A stretch of 64,000 bases of DNA from Myxococcota bacterium (GTDB lineage: Bacteria; Myxococcota_A; UBA796), in NCBI GenBank assembly GCA_029251165.1, contig JAQXDW010000015.1:62001-126000 (forward strand). Reading direction: 5' to 3'. Below, piece by piece: positions 36,867-46,032 of the stretch. The position numbers were made by a program, and so were the translations under genes. The notes under the pieces were generated by a model that saw nothing but the letters and a program-made list of their open reading frames with translations, searched no databases and was not told the DNA's origin. Position 1 is the first letter of the stretch. Each line of letters starts with the position of its first letter.

Positions 36867-39509
36867 TTACTTCAAGACCAGCACCGGTCGACTGCCGATC
36901 AGCCCCGCGAGGGCGTGCGATCGAGGGCGGAGCGAGGCCCCGACGTCGAACCACGGGAGGAGGACTCCGTTGTTGGCATGCAGGTGCGCAACCAGCGTGG
37001 TGAAGCCATCGTAATTCTGGCTCCGCGCCCCCTTGATGCCCAGGAGGCGCAGGGTGTGCAGGGAGCCCAGCGGCTCGAGGCTCTGGAGCGTGTGACAGCC
37101 ATTGAGGTCGAGCGTCTCCAGGGGCGACTCTGGCGACAGTCCACGGAGAGCTCGAAGCTGCTGGCACCCGCTGAGATCGAGGTACTTCAGCGTGGTCATC
37201 GGTGCCAGCTCCGCGAGAGTGCTGATCGCGCCGCACTGAGTGACCGTGAGCCGGGTCAAGGTCTGCGCGCCGACCTCCAGCCCTGCCAAGCTGCTCAGCG
37301 CCGAGCAGCTGCGGATCACCACCTCCTCCAGCGGAGCGCCCAGCGCCCCCAGCGCGGAGAGGCTCTCCAGCTGCTCACAGTGCTCAATGATCAGCGTCTT
37401 GAGGGCCGGCAGCGCGGTCAACCCCACCAGACTCTTGAGGGCGTGGGCGTTGCGAATGGTGAGGTGGGTGAGGTTGGGGAAATTCGCTGCGCACCCCAGA
37501 TCGGGAATGCCAGCCCTGACGTGCTCCTCGCCGGGCTTGGAGGCACCGAGCACCAGGCGGGCGATCTCGCCCTGTAGGCCCACCCCGACGGCGCTCTCCG
37601 GTGGCGCAGAGGCCACAAGACACTGCAGGGCATGGTCCAGCCATGGCTGCGCGGGTCCGGTACCTGAGAAGGTCTTGTTGGGGAGCAAGTGCTGCGGCTC
37701 TTCACCCATCCCGCTGACCCGAACACCGTCGAGCAGGGCATCAAAGAGCGCGCCGTCCGCAGTGCCTTGGGCCAGGGCGACGCCCTGCTGGATGGTCTTG
37801 TAGTCCCGCGAGTGCAGGAGCGTACGGACCGCGCGCAGCGCCTTCGTGGTGGTCGAGCTGCGGGTCGTCTTGGCCTTGCTCTTGGTCTTGGGGCGATGGC
37901 GCAGCACCTCAACCGAGATCTTGGCCGGGGTGTCGAGTCGAACCCGCTTGGGACGCGGGCGCAGCGCGGAGCATCCAGAGAGCGACAGGGAGGACAGCTG
38001 TTTGAGATCCACGAGGGGCTGCAGCGAGGTCAGGCTCCTGCAGTTGCTCAGATCCAGTGTCTTGAGCGTGGAGAACGCCGCCAGCGCATCGAGATTCTTG
38101 AGGGACGATGCACCGCTCAGGTTGATCCGCTCCGCTCCCGAGATGGGCTCGAGTCCCTTCAGGGTGGTGAGTCCCTTCAGGCTGGAGAGATCCAAGACGC
38201 CGACGTCTTTGTTGTCGTTGTAGGTGCTGGTGCTGGCGGATGCGTTGCAGGCTTCCCGATCACTGAGGGTCCGGGCAAAGCCCGTCAGACCCGAGAGGCC
38301 TTCGAGGTTGGTCAGGCTGCTGCAGCCCGTCATCCGCAGCTTCTGCAGCGCACTGTGCCCCTGGAGGGCAGCCACGCTCGTCAGCGCAGTGCACCCATCG
38401 AGGCGCAGCCAGGTCAGCGCATGGAGTCCGCGCAGCGGCGCGATGCTCTTGAGGGCGCCGCACGTGCTCAGACTCAGCGCCTTGAGCTTCGTGAACCGAG
38501 CCAGCACCGCGACATCCTTGAGCTTGCGGCAGCCCGCCAGGTTCATCCAGGTGATGCCGAGTGAGCCGGTCTGCTCCAGTCCATCGAGGCTCCTCAGGGC
38601 AGCACACTCGCTGAGGTCCTGGAGCACCAGGTGTGGGTTTCCCGCCAGCGCAGCGATCGACCGCAGCGCCTTGCACTGCACAAGCGTGACCGTCTTCAGC
38701 TGGCGGAGACCAGCCAGCCCCTCGATGGACTTCAGCGCAGCGCAGCGGTTGAGGTTGAGCGTGTGCAGCGCGGTGAGCGTGGAGAGGTCGGGCAGCGTGG
38801 AGAGGGACTCGCAGTAGCGGAGGTCGAGCACCTCGAGCTTGGTCAGCACCTCGACCCCAGGCAGCGCCGTGAGGCCGCGGCAGGAGGTGATGCTCAGGCT
38901 GCGAAGCGCGGTCAGGTCCTCCAGGCCAGACAGCTCCAGCTGCTGCATAGAGCCGAGGTAGAGGGACTGTAGGGTCTTGGTCAGCTGGGTGAGTCTTGGC
39001 GGAGTGCTCATGTAGTTGAGCGTCAGCGACTTCAGCTTGAGCGCAGCATGCCCCTGGGGAAGGCTGGCACCACGAACCTCCAGCGTCTCCAGCTGGGTCA
39101 GGCTCCCCAGTCCGGTCACCGTCTCGGCGTTCTCCAGCGTGAGCGAGCGCAGGTTGGGGAAGCGGGCCAGGGGCGCGAGATCGACAGGGACCTGGAAGTG
39201 GTCATGGCCTGAGCGTCCCTTGCCGCTGATCGTCAGGCGATCAATCTGCGTGCGCAGGCTGGCCCCGAGGCTGCCGGGAGGGGCAAAGGCGATCAGCCCA
39301 CGCAGGGCGTGATCGTGCCAGCGCTGACCGGGCCGGTCGCTGAAGGCCTTGTTGGGGTTGAGCTTTCCGTGGCTGTAGGTCACGCCCTTCAGCAGCGCAT
39401 CAAACGACGCCACGTCGCTGCACTCCTGGGCCGCCTTCAGGCCGTGGTTGACGCGCACCATGTTGCGGGTCTTTAGAGCGCTAACGGGCAGCTTGTTGGC
39501 AGGGGGCAT
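36867..39509 (-). CDS. leucine-rich-repeat protein B, tandem duplication of cap plus LRR
   Basis: The 880-aa protein contains two consecutive cap-plus-LRR units. Unit 1 cap (about residues 10-95) includes LKAAQECSDVASFDALLKGV, NPNKAFSDRPGQRWHDHALRG and FAPPGSLGASL. Unit 2 cap (about residues 560-660) has the matching LLHSRDYKTIQQGVALAQG, FDALLDGV, PNKTFSGTGPAQPWLDHALQ and SAPPESAVGVGL. Each cap is followed by its own LRR array of 'L..L..L.L..C..L..L..L' repeats, the first about 18 repeats long and the second about 8. A basic linker rich in Lys and Arg (KTKSKAKTTR) separates the units. AAGGA lies 7 nt before the ATG. There is no signal peptide. A fused dimer of LRR modules may allow two-partner or bivalent binding. 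Confidence 0.85.
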   Translation of the reverse strand: MPPANKLPVSALKTRNMVRVNHGLKAAQECSDVASFDALLKGVTYSHGKLNPNKAFSDRPGQRWHDHALRGLIAFAPPGSLGASLRTQIDRLTISGKGRSGHDHFQVPVDLAPLARFPNLRSLTLENAETVTGLGSLTQLETLEVRGASLPQGHAALKLKSLTLNYMSTPPRLTQLTKTLQSLYLGSMQQLELSGLEDLTALRSLSITSCRGLTALPGVEVLTKLEVLDLRYCESLSTLPDLSTLTALHTLNLNRCAALKSIEGLAGLRQLKTVTLVQCKALRSIAALAGNPHLVLQDLSECAALRSLDGLEQTGSLGITWMNLAGCRKLKDVAVLARFTKLKALSLSTCGALKSIAPLRGLHALTWLRLDGCTALTSVAALQGHSALQKLRMTGCSSLTNLEGLSGLTGFARTLSDREACNASASTSTYNDNKDVGVLDLSSLKGLTTLKGLEPISGAERINLSGASSLKNLDALAAFSTLKTLDLSNCRSLTSLQPLVDLKQLSSLSLSGCSALRPRPKRVRLDTPAKISVEVLRHRPKTKSKAKTTRSSTTTKALRAVRTLLHSRDYKTIQQGVALAQGTADGALFDALLDGVRVSGMGEEPQHLLPNKTFSGTGPAQPWLDHALQCLVASAPPESAVGVGLQGEIARLVLGASKPGEEHVRAGIPDLGCAANFPNLTHLTIRNAHALKSLVGLTALPALKTLIIEHCEQLESLSALGALGAPLEEVVIRSCSALSSLAGLEVGAQTLTRLTVTQCGAISTLAELAPMTTLKYLDLSGCQQLRALRGLSPESPLETLDLNGCHTLQSLEPLGSLHTLRLLGIKGARSQNYDGFTTLVAHLHANNGVLLPWFDVGASLRPRSHALAGLIGSRPVLVLK

Positions 39510-39993
39510 GTGAGTCCTTGGTGCTGAGGATCCATACTACTGTGATGCAAACCGCGCGTGTCTCCTACGCTCTGAGGAGCGTCACCTCAGCTCCCATCCG
39601 TGAGCTGGTGCAGCCTGAAGCCCCACGCGTGGCGTCCAGCACCCGTGCTCACGCGTCGGGGTCTTGGGTGGACCGCGCCGAGCTGACCGGCGGCGGCGGC
39701 CGCAGACAGGACGCATCGCCCACGACGTGCAGCCCGGCTGGGTGGAGCATCCGGCTCAGCGCCCGGAGCGCGACAGGGAAGTGGCACCCGAGTCCTCACA
39801 TGCGAGCGCGGCAGCGGCGCGCTGCGGGCACCTCAGCAGCGCGACATGTTCACAGCCGTCGGAGCAGCGTCCAGTGCGACACTGATGTCCGTAAGCGCTG
39901 CAAGCCAGAAGACCAACTCATCTTCAAACGCCGACAATCAACTTGGATCGGTTCTTGCTCAATGTCAAAGCAGCACCCCAACCCGGACCTGAA
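39510..39993. other. divergent intergenic region, no gene seen
   Basis: This is the gap between LRR gene B and the VWA lipoprotein. Frames across it have no domain-like content. A short perfect hairpin, AGCAC-CC-GTGCT, is near 39639-39650. Confidence 0.5.
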
Positions 39994-41463
39994 ATGCGCA
40001 TTTGGCTCGCTCCCTTCTTCCTGATGACCGTGGCCTGCCATGGCTACGAGATCTCCCGCAGCCACGTGCTCCCACCACTCCAAGAAGACAGCGGCGAGAA
40101 TGAGGATTTCAACCCCTGGACCGACACCTCTGAGGACACCGTCTCGACCTTCTCAGTGGACGTGGACAGCGCCTCGTACTCCATGGCGCGGCGCGCGATC
40201 AACGACAGGACACTGCCGGAGCCCAGCACCGTTCGGGTCGAGGAATTCGTCAACTACTTCCACTACGACGACCCCCGTCCCGAGGACGGGCTGCCCTTTG
40301 CCGTGTCCCTGGAGGCCGCACCCTCAGCCTTTGGCCGCGACGTCGCGCCCTCAGCCTTTGGCCGCGACGAGAACATCCACCTCATGCGCATCGGCATCCA
40401 GGCTGAGGAGATCCCAGAGGAAGAGCGCGATCCGGTCAACCTGGTCTTCTTGATCGATGTCTCCGGCTCGATGCACTACAACCTCGATCTGGTGGTCTAC
40501 GCCATGAAGCACCTCGTCGACAAGCTCACCCCGGACGACACCCTGGGCATCGTCGTCTATGCCGACAGCGAGGGCGTGGTGCTCGATCCCACAGCTGTAG
40601 AGAACAAGTCTGTCATCCTCGACGCCCTCGACGCGCTGGAGGCCGGCGGCAGCACCAACGGCGAGGCCGGCATCCAGCGGGCCTACGAGCTGGCCGAGGG
40701 CGCCTTCCGCGATGACGGCGTCAACCGGGTGGTGCTGTGCACCGACGGCGACTTCAACGTCGGCCTGACCGGGAACAAGCTGATCAAGATGATCGAGGAA
40801 TACCGCGATCGGGACATCTACCTGACCGCTCTGGGCTTTGGCGCCGGCAACTATGACGACGGGACCATGGAGCAGCTCGCCGATCGCGGCAACGGCAACT
40901 ACGCCTACATCGACACGCCCAACGAGGCCCTGCGAGTGCTGGGCGAAAATCTGGTCAGCACCCTCCAGGTGGTGGCCAAGGACGTCAAGATTCAGGTCGA
41001 GTTCGACGCCAGCACCGTCGAGCGCTGGCGACTGATCGGCTACGAGAACCGCATCCTCGCCGACGAAGACTTCGCCGATGACAAGGTTGATGCCGGTGAC
41101 ATCGGAGCCGGGCACACCGTCACGGCCCTCTACGAGCTGGATCTGACCGACACCCCCGAGGCCGCCGATCTCGCGGAGGTGCGGATCCGCTACAAGGAGC
41201 CCACCAGCGACGAGAGCAGCGAGCACATCTGGTCGCTGCACGGTGATGAGCGCGTGCAGAGCTTCGAGGCCGCCAGCGACTCCTTTCGCTTCTCAGCGGC
41301 CGTCACCGAGTTCGCCGAGATCCTCCGCGAGAGCCCCTACAGCGAGGGCGCCCGCTTTGACGACATCATCGAGATCCTCAGCGAGGCTGCACCAGAGTCC
41401 GAGCGCGACATCATCCAGCTGGAGCTGATCGAGCTGGTGGATGCAGCGAGCACACTCTACTGA
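39994..41463 (+). CDS. VWA-domain lipoprotein (YfbK-like)
   Basis: The 489-aa product begins MRIWLAPFFLMTVAC, a lipoprotein signal with lipobox TVAC. An N-terminal YfbK-type segment, TFSVDVDSASYSMARRAI and VRVEEFVNYFHYD, precedes a von Willebrand factor A domain (about residues 150-330). The VWA domain has the MIDAS motif LIDVSGSMH, the Thr in GGSTNGEAGI and the Asp in CTDGDFNVG, so metal binding should be intact. The C-terminal DUF3520-like part ends with FDDIIEILSEAAPES. VWA domains bind protein partners through a divalent metal. Start 39994 is fixed by the lipobox; an upstream TTG is possible. A 27-bp tandem duplication gives APSAFGRD twice near residue 112. Confidence 0.9.
   Translation: MRIWLAPFFLMTVACHGYEISRSHVLPPLQEDSGENEDFNPWTDTSEDTVSTFSVDVDSASYSMARRAINDRTLPEPSTVRVEEFVNYFHYDDPRPEDGLPFAVSLEAAPSAFGRDVAPSAFGRDENIHLMRIGIQAEEIPEEERDPVNLVFLIDVSGSMHYNLDLVVYAMKHLVDKLTPDDTLGIVVYADSEGVVLDPTAVENKSVILDALDALEAGGSTNGEAGIQRAYELAEGAFRDDGVNRVVLCTDGDFNVGLTGNKLIKMIEEYRDRDIYLTALGFGAGNYDDGTMEQLADRGNGNYAYIDTPNEALRVLGENLVSTLQVVAKDVKIQVEFDASTVERWRLIGYENRILADEDFADDKVDAGDIGAGHTVTALYELDLTDTPEAADLAEVRIRYKEPTSDESSEHIWSLHGDERVQSFEAASDSFRFSAAVTEFAEILRESPYSEGARFDDIIEILSEAAPESERDIIQLELIELVDAASTLY
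40321..40370 (+). repeat. 27-bp tandem duplication, in frame
   Basis: CCCTCAGCCTTTGGCCGCGA begins both copies (40321 and 40348), 27 bp apart; the second copy is complete to 40370. It duplicates nine residues without a frameshift. Confidence 0.9.
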
Positions 41464-41875
41464 GCGGACGACCTCAGGGCCGCGTCGCCGCACGCGGTCC
41501 TGGAGGCCACTCGAGCTTGAAGGCCTGCCCGCCTTGGATCGAAACCGGGGTGAGGAGCTCGACCGACGCAGTCATCTTCGTCGAGGGTCTCGACAATCTG
41601 GCCCTCAAGGTGGTCGATGCCATGTCCTGGTGAGCAGAGAGTGCCAGGGACCGTCCGCTTAGACGACCCCTGGAGCGGAGCTGGATTGGCGCAGATCACC
41701 GCTCCGGCTCTCTGTGATCAGGAGCAATGAACGCCACATGTCCGCGGCATGAGCCTCATCGAAGCTTGTGGCCTAAGCGCTGATCACCCAGGCTGAGCCC
41801 TCGTATTGGTCACTGACACTCCAGATTCATACGCTGGATTGCTGTAGGATTGGTGCTCGATAGAGGACTTACTCC
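41464..41875. other. intergenic region with a possible vestige of coding sequence
   Basis: This gap separates the VWA gene from LRR gene C. Around 41515-41632 one frame reads a plausible protein end, TDAVIFVEGLDNLALKVVDA, terminating at TGA after SW, with no start. It may be the 3' relic of a lost gene. No other feature is seen. Confidence 0.35.
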
Positions 41876-43687
41876 ATGCTGAATCGTGTTCAGAAGAAGC
41901 AACTCTCTGCCATCCGCAAGCTCCTCAAGAGTCAGGAGCGCATCGCTCTAAAGCAGGCCATCCACCTGCTGGTTGCCGCAGACGATCCGGCGCTCTGGTC
42001 GGTCATGACCAGCGGCCTGTGGGTCGACCGCTATGGCGCGGTGCAGGTCAACGCCGGCGAGGTCACCAAGCGGGTCCGCGCAGAGCACCACAGCTGGGTG
42101 GCGCTGCAGCTCGCCATCCATGGTGGTCTGCTCCAGGGGGTGCTGAAGCTGATGCTGACCCCCACTCCAGACCTCCTGGCTGAGCTCAGCACGATCGCCT
42201 CTGTCGAGACCCTCGATCTCTGCGCCAGCCAGCATGAAGACCTCAGCTGGATCCCATCGCTGCCCCACGTCAAGCACCTGAAGCTGCGGGACAGCATGAG
42301 CCTGGTGTCCCTCAAGGGGCTCTCTCAGATGCCCGCGCTGGAGTCTCTGAGCATCAGCGATGGCCGGCGACTGCGCGATCTTCATGGCCTCGCCCACCTC
42401 GCGCACCTGGAGAGCCTGGGGCTGAGCTCGGCCGACATGCTCCAGGACCTCTCGCCCCTGGCAGGGGTCCCGACGCTTCGGGCCCTGAGCCTGTCCTCCC
42501 AGAGCCTCAAGAACGACACCATGGAGGTCCTCTCCCAGCTCAAGGCGCTGCAGTTCTTGTCCCTGACGGGGTGCCGCGGGCTGGACTACGCCACGCTGGA
42601 TGTGCTGACGCGGCTGCCGGCGCTGGAGGAGCTGCATGTCTTCCACAGCACCCTGAGCACCCTGGCTTTCCTTCGCGGTGCCGTCGGCCTGCGGTCCCTG
42701 AGGCTCTTCCAGGCACGCGCGCTCTCTGAGCTCTCTGGACTGGAGGGCTGCACCGGACTGCGGCGCCTGTGGATCGACGGGGTGAAGGCCACGGACTACA
42801 GCGCGCTCGCCGACTTGACGCGCCTGGAGTCGCTGAGGCTGACCAGCTGCACGATCACGGATCTGAGCCCGCTGTCGGAACTGACAGCGCTCAAGAGCCT
42901 GGAGCTGACCAGCTGTCCGGTGAGCGCGCTCGGCCCGCTCGCAGGCCTGACGGCGCTGGAGACGCTCATCCTCCGCACCAGCACGCCGCTGAGCACCCTG
43001 ACGCCGCTGGCGTCGCTGCGCAACCTCACCACGCTGAACATCTCTCGGCAGCGCAAGCTCACCAACCTCGATGCCCTGGCGGGCCTCAAGGAGCTGCGCG
43101 TCCTCAAGGCCACGAACTGCAAGAGCCTCAAGGACATCACGGGCCTGACCGCGCTCACCGCGCTCGTGGAGGTGGACCTCTCGGAGTGTTCCGCCCTGAC
43201 GAGCCTCCATGGCCTCGCCAATTGGCCCAACCTCCAGGTCCTGCTGCTGCACAACTGCACGTCGCTCCAGGAGATCGGCGACGTCTCCTTGCTGACACAG
43301 CTCACGACGCTGGACCTGTACCGGACTCCCGCCGCACACTTCGAGACCATCCTCGCGCAGCTTCCGGCTGCGTCGGCCTTGACCTCTCTGTGCGTGGGCT
43401 CCTCATCGCTCACCTCGCTTCAGCCCCTCGCGACGCTGACCGCGCTCACCGTCCTGCGGGTCACCTGGGCACCCAACCTCGCTGATGTCAGCGGGCTGGA
43501 GGCGCTGACGCAGCTGCAGACGCTGTGGCTGAGCCATGGAAAGGCCCTCACAGACCTGACGCCGCTCACCGCCCACCCCACGCTCAAGACGCTGACCATC
43601 AAGGCATCCCTCGGAGCACGAGCGCTGAGCAAGGCCAAGTGCAAGCCGCTGACCACCATTGCTGGCCTGAAGTACACGGTCAGCTGA
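41876..43687 (+). CDS. leucine-rich-repeat protein C with N-terminal cap
   Basis: The 603-aa product starts directly with the family cap: KKQLSAIRKLLKSQE, LLVAADDPALWSVM, ALQLAIHGGLLQGVLKL. It has no signal peptide. From about residue 110 there are about 20 LRRs with the 'LT.L..L.L..C..L..L..L' consensus and a variable asparagine or cysteine position. GAGG precedes the ATG by about 8 nt. This gene has the clearest cap start and was used to decide the start of LRR gene D. It stands alone on the plus strand, and the intergenic segment upstream holds no known promoter. Presumably cytoplasmic; partner unknown. Confidence 0.9.
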   Translation: MLNRVQKKQLSAIRKLLKSQERIALKQAIHLLVAADDPALWSVMTSGLWVDRYGAVQVNAGEVTKRVRAEHHSWVALQLAIHGGLLQGVLKLMLTPTPDLLAELSTIASVETLDLCASQHEDLSWIPSLPHVKHLKLRDSMSLVSLKGLSQMPALESLSISDGRRLRDLHGLAHLAHLESLGLSSADMLQDLSPLAGVPTLRALSLSSQSLKNDTMEVLSQLKALQFLSLTGCRGLDYATLDVLTRLPALEELHVFHSTLSTLAFLRGAVGLRSLRLFQARALSELSGLEGCTGLRRLWIDGVKATDYSALADLTRLESLRLTSCTITDLSPLSELTALKSLELTSCPVSALGPLAGLTALETLILRTSTPLSTLTPLASLRNLTTLNISRQRKLTNLDALAGLKELRVLKATNCKSLKDITGLTALTALVEVDLSECSALTSLHGLANWPNLQVLLLHNCTSLQEIGDVSLLTQLTTLDLYRTPAAHFETILAQLPAASALTSLCVGSSSLTSLQPLATLTALTVLRVTWAPNLADVSGLEALTQLQTLWLSHGKALTDLTPLTAHPTLKTLTIKASLGARALSKAKCKPLTTIAGLKYTVS

Positions 43688-43972
43688 GCGAGAGACGGCG
43701 CTCATGCCGTGGCTGCTTGCGGAGATGTGATCGTCGACCGGCAGCCCCTCCCCCAGGATGCCAGACAGGTGCCCCACATCCAGCCCGGTGCCTGTGCTTG
43801 GGTGCCGTCGATGAGCACAGCGCAGGTCAGGCTGGAGTTGCTGCAGAGTGCGCGACTCACAGCAGATGTGACCGTCATGGTGCCACGGCGGTGGCCATCC
43901 ACAACACCGTGACGGTGCTGGACTGATTATCGCTCCGCGCGAGAAGCGCCCGGGTCATCCCCCCAGGCGGGC

Positions 43973-44227
43973 TCAGCTCAGCTTCTCATCCTTTTCCTTG
44001 AGGGCCTTGCTCAGCCGGGTGGCGACCTCACCGACCTGTCCGACACCGTCGGCCTCAACCTCAGAGTTGGAGGTGGTGGTGTCCTCGGAGGTCAGCGGCC
44101 CCTCTGGGGCCGATAGGACATCTTTGATTGGGTCCTCGATGTCGTCCTGCCGCGTTGTGAGGGAGAGCTCCTCATCCTGCTCGGGGGTGACATCGTTCTG
44201 GGTACGGGTCTTCTGGGTAACGGACAT
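43973..44227 (-). CDS. small acidic disordered-looking protein
   Basis: The 84-aa product starts MSVTQKTRTQNDVTPEQDEE with CAGGAG 8 nt upstream. It is rich in Asp, Glu, Thr and Ser with no hydrophobic core until a terminal helix (EVATRLSKALKEKDEKLS). Likely an intrinsically disordered small protein. The GGAG site and consistent codon use support it as a gene; function unknown. It is convergent with LRR gene C. Confidence 0.7.
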   Translation of the reverse strand: MSVTQKTRTQNDVTPEQDEELSLTTRQDDIEDPIKDVLSAPEGPLTSEDTTTSNSEVEADGVGQVGEVATRLSKALKEKDEKLS

Positions 44228-44462
44228 GGTGATGCTCCTGGCACGGTGTAGACAGTCACGACTGTATCGCTGGCGACCAACACAGACACGATCCGTTTTC
44301 ACCAGGGCGCGTGACTGCAATGGTTCTGCTCGGAGCGCGGCGGCTGCGCATCAATCGATACCGAACCGAGGCCGATGGTCACGTCTGGATGCTGTTCATG
44401 TGACGTCGCGATGGCAATTCTCCACCGGACCGAGCCTTGTTCGACAATGAGCACGAGACACC

Positions 44463-44723
44463 TCACCGGTCCATGTCTTCGTGCGGCTGGGGGGGCGGGT
44501 TGCAAAAGGTCATCTGCTCCTGCCAGGCCCCGTCGGTGCACTCATAGCCGTTGAGTCCACAGTCCTGCTCCTGGCCAGCGATCATGCAGGTCCGCTCCTC
44601 GGGCCAGCAGTCGCTTCCCGATGTGATCTCCGCGCAGCTGGCATCGGTGCGGCTGGTCAAGCCCGCGCACGCCAGGTTCAGCGCACCAAGCCCGGTCACG
44701 ACAACATAGGCTCTCAGCCTCAT
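44463..44723 (-). CDS. small Cys-rich lipoprotein
   Basis: The 86-aa product begins MRLRAYVVVTGLGALNLACAG, a signal peptide with lipobox NLAC. The mature part carries six further Cys in pairs (DASCAE, SDCWPEERTC, QDCGLNGYEC, MTFCNPPP), suggesting disulfides in the periplasm. GGAGG lies 6 nt before the ATG. Function unknown. Transcribed in the same direction as the small acidic gene 235 bp downstream. Confidence 0.75.
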   Translation of the reverse strand: MRLRAYVVVTGLGALNLACAGLTSRTDASCAEITSGSDCWPEERTCMIAGQEQDCGLNGYECTDGAWQEQMTFCNPPPQPHEDMDR

Positions 44724-45245
44724 CTCATCCTCCAGAATGTGTGCTCAGCCTACTTCACAACGAGCGCGAACGGGCACTCCGCTCGGGTGCCAAGCCTCCA
44801 TGCCACAGTCTTTCACGGGCTTCACGCCACTCCTCTGCGTCCTGTGCTGTGCTCGCTGGAGGCGGCACATGCAGCAGCCTCGCTCGAGGCTTCTCGCGTC
44901 TTGAGCGTTGCCTATGGGCTCGTCGATGGGGCTTTTCTCGGAAAAGTAAACAGAACGAAACAGTCTCTACAGACCATCAGACAAGACCGACACGGCTGTC
45001 AGCGTGTGAGCCCGCTCCGAGGCGAAGAAGAGATTCCGTCGACACGTCCGAGCAGCGGGTCGAACGGCGCGGGCTTGAACAGCCATACCGTTCCTTCATT
45101 GTACTGTTGATGGTGATCTCCGCTGTCATGCGCTCACAGTCGGCCCCCTGGTAAGAGGTTGCAGATGTACGAGACGGAGATGAGCGCGGCCCTGTGAGGG
45201 CGCGATTGAGATCAGGAGTCCGCGATCCGGGCCCCCGAGAACGTC
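44724..45245. other. intergenic region, no gene seen
   Basis: This is the gap upstream of the small Cys-rich lipoprotein and before the transposase remnant. Open frames here lack domain-like sequence. A short inverted repeat CTTTTC-TCG-GAAAAG is at 44932-44946. Confidence 0.5.
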
Positions 45246-45360
45246 ATGCCCCGACCACGGTGTCACCAGCTCACGGCAGACCAGGAGGACGCCATTCTTC
45301 GAGAGCACCTGCTGGAGAAGACACCCATCTCCGATGGTGTGTGCCAAGCACGACCTACCG
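45246..45360 (+). pseudogene. transposase N-terminal remnant
   Basis: The frame reads MPRPRCHQLTADQEDAILRE followed by HLLEKTPISDGVCQA. This matches the start of the IS-element orfA helix-turn-helix proteins of the type 'RRRxTAEEKxAILREHLxEKxPISDLCxxxG'. The reading stops resembling the family at about residue 38, where tandem 15-bp repeats follow. The catalytic part is absent. It is an old broken insertion-sequence end. It overlaps the end of the minus-strand pseudogene, as if the element inserted into that gene's 3' end. Confidence 0.6.
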
Positions 45361-45883
45361 CGGCACCGTCTTCGCTGAACCCGATCATCGCCAGCCCGAT
45401 CATCGCCAGCCCGATCATCACCAGCCCGATCATCACCAGCTCGATCATCACCAGCCCGCTGCCGCCCTCCGACACCCACAGCGCAGCGTGCTCCATGCGG
45501 CCATACGTCTTCGCCAGGGCGCCGCCCATCGAGGTCCACTCGGGCTCCCACCGCCAGGCGACGTCTTCCCCGATGCGGATCTGCTGGAGCTCAATGTGTG
45601 TGGTGTACCGGTTCATCTGCGTCTTCTCACCGCGTGCATCGGCCAGCCACGTGCTGCTGTCGGTGGACTGAATCGAGGGCTCGATGGCGTAGCGATCCCG
45701 GGAGTGAGCCTGTGAGACATCCCACCCCTGGCCGTCCAAGGCCGCCAAGGTAATCTGGGTGCTGGTGTCGAGGTTGATGTTCTCGGTGACCAGCAGGTCG
45801 GAGACCGCCACCACAAGCCGCCCGTCCGGATCCTCGCTCAGGTTCAGCATGGACGGCCATGTCGTCGGATAGAGACTGAACAA
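45263..45883 (-). pseudogene. interrupted hypothetical gene, missing true start and end
   Basis: The frame has plausible protein sequence in its first two thirds (RLVVAVSDLLVTENINLD, ITLAALDGQGWDVSQAHS, LADARGEKTQMNRY). It then runs into (LVMIG)n encoded by 15-bp tandem repeats and an antisense copy of the transposase remnant. The frame is open upstream only to a TAA at 45935-45937, with TTG 45883 as the first possible start. The beginning lacks a convincing signal or ribosome site. The original protein was probably a longer secreted repeat protein. Now likely non-functional. Confidence 0.45.
45383..45457. repeat. five 15-bp tandem repeats
   Basis: Five head-to-tail copies of GATCATCGCCAGCCC (variants with ACC for GCC and one CTC) lie between the transposase remnant and the interrupted gene. 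They encode PIIAS/PIITS in the plus frame and IGLVM/IGLAM in the minus frame. Confidence 0.9.
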
Positions 45884-46032
45884 GGGAGGCGGCCATGGAG
45901 CGCGCGACCTGGCAAAGAAGGCAGGGAACAGGGGTTAAGAGGAGACGGGTCCAGCGACGGGTGACAAACGCTCGTAAGAAAGGCCTCTTGAATTTCCTGT
46001 CAGCTTTGGGATGGGTAGCGTAAAGGGTTGCA

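Noticed and set aside
43709..43912. Short plus-strand frame after LRR gene C
   Set aside because: No ribosome site, no domain-like sequence, and codon use unlike the neighbours.
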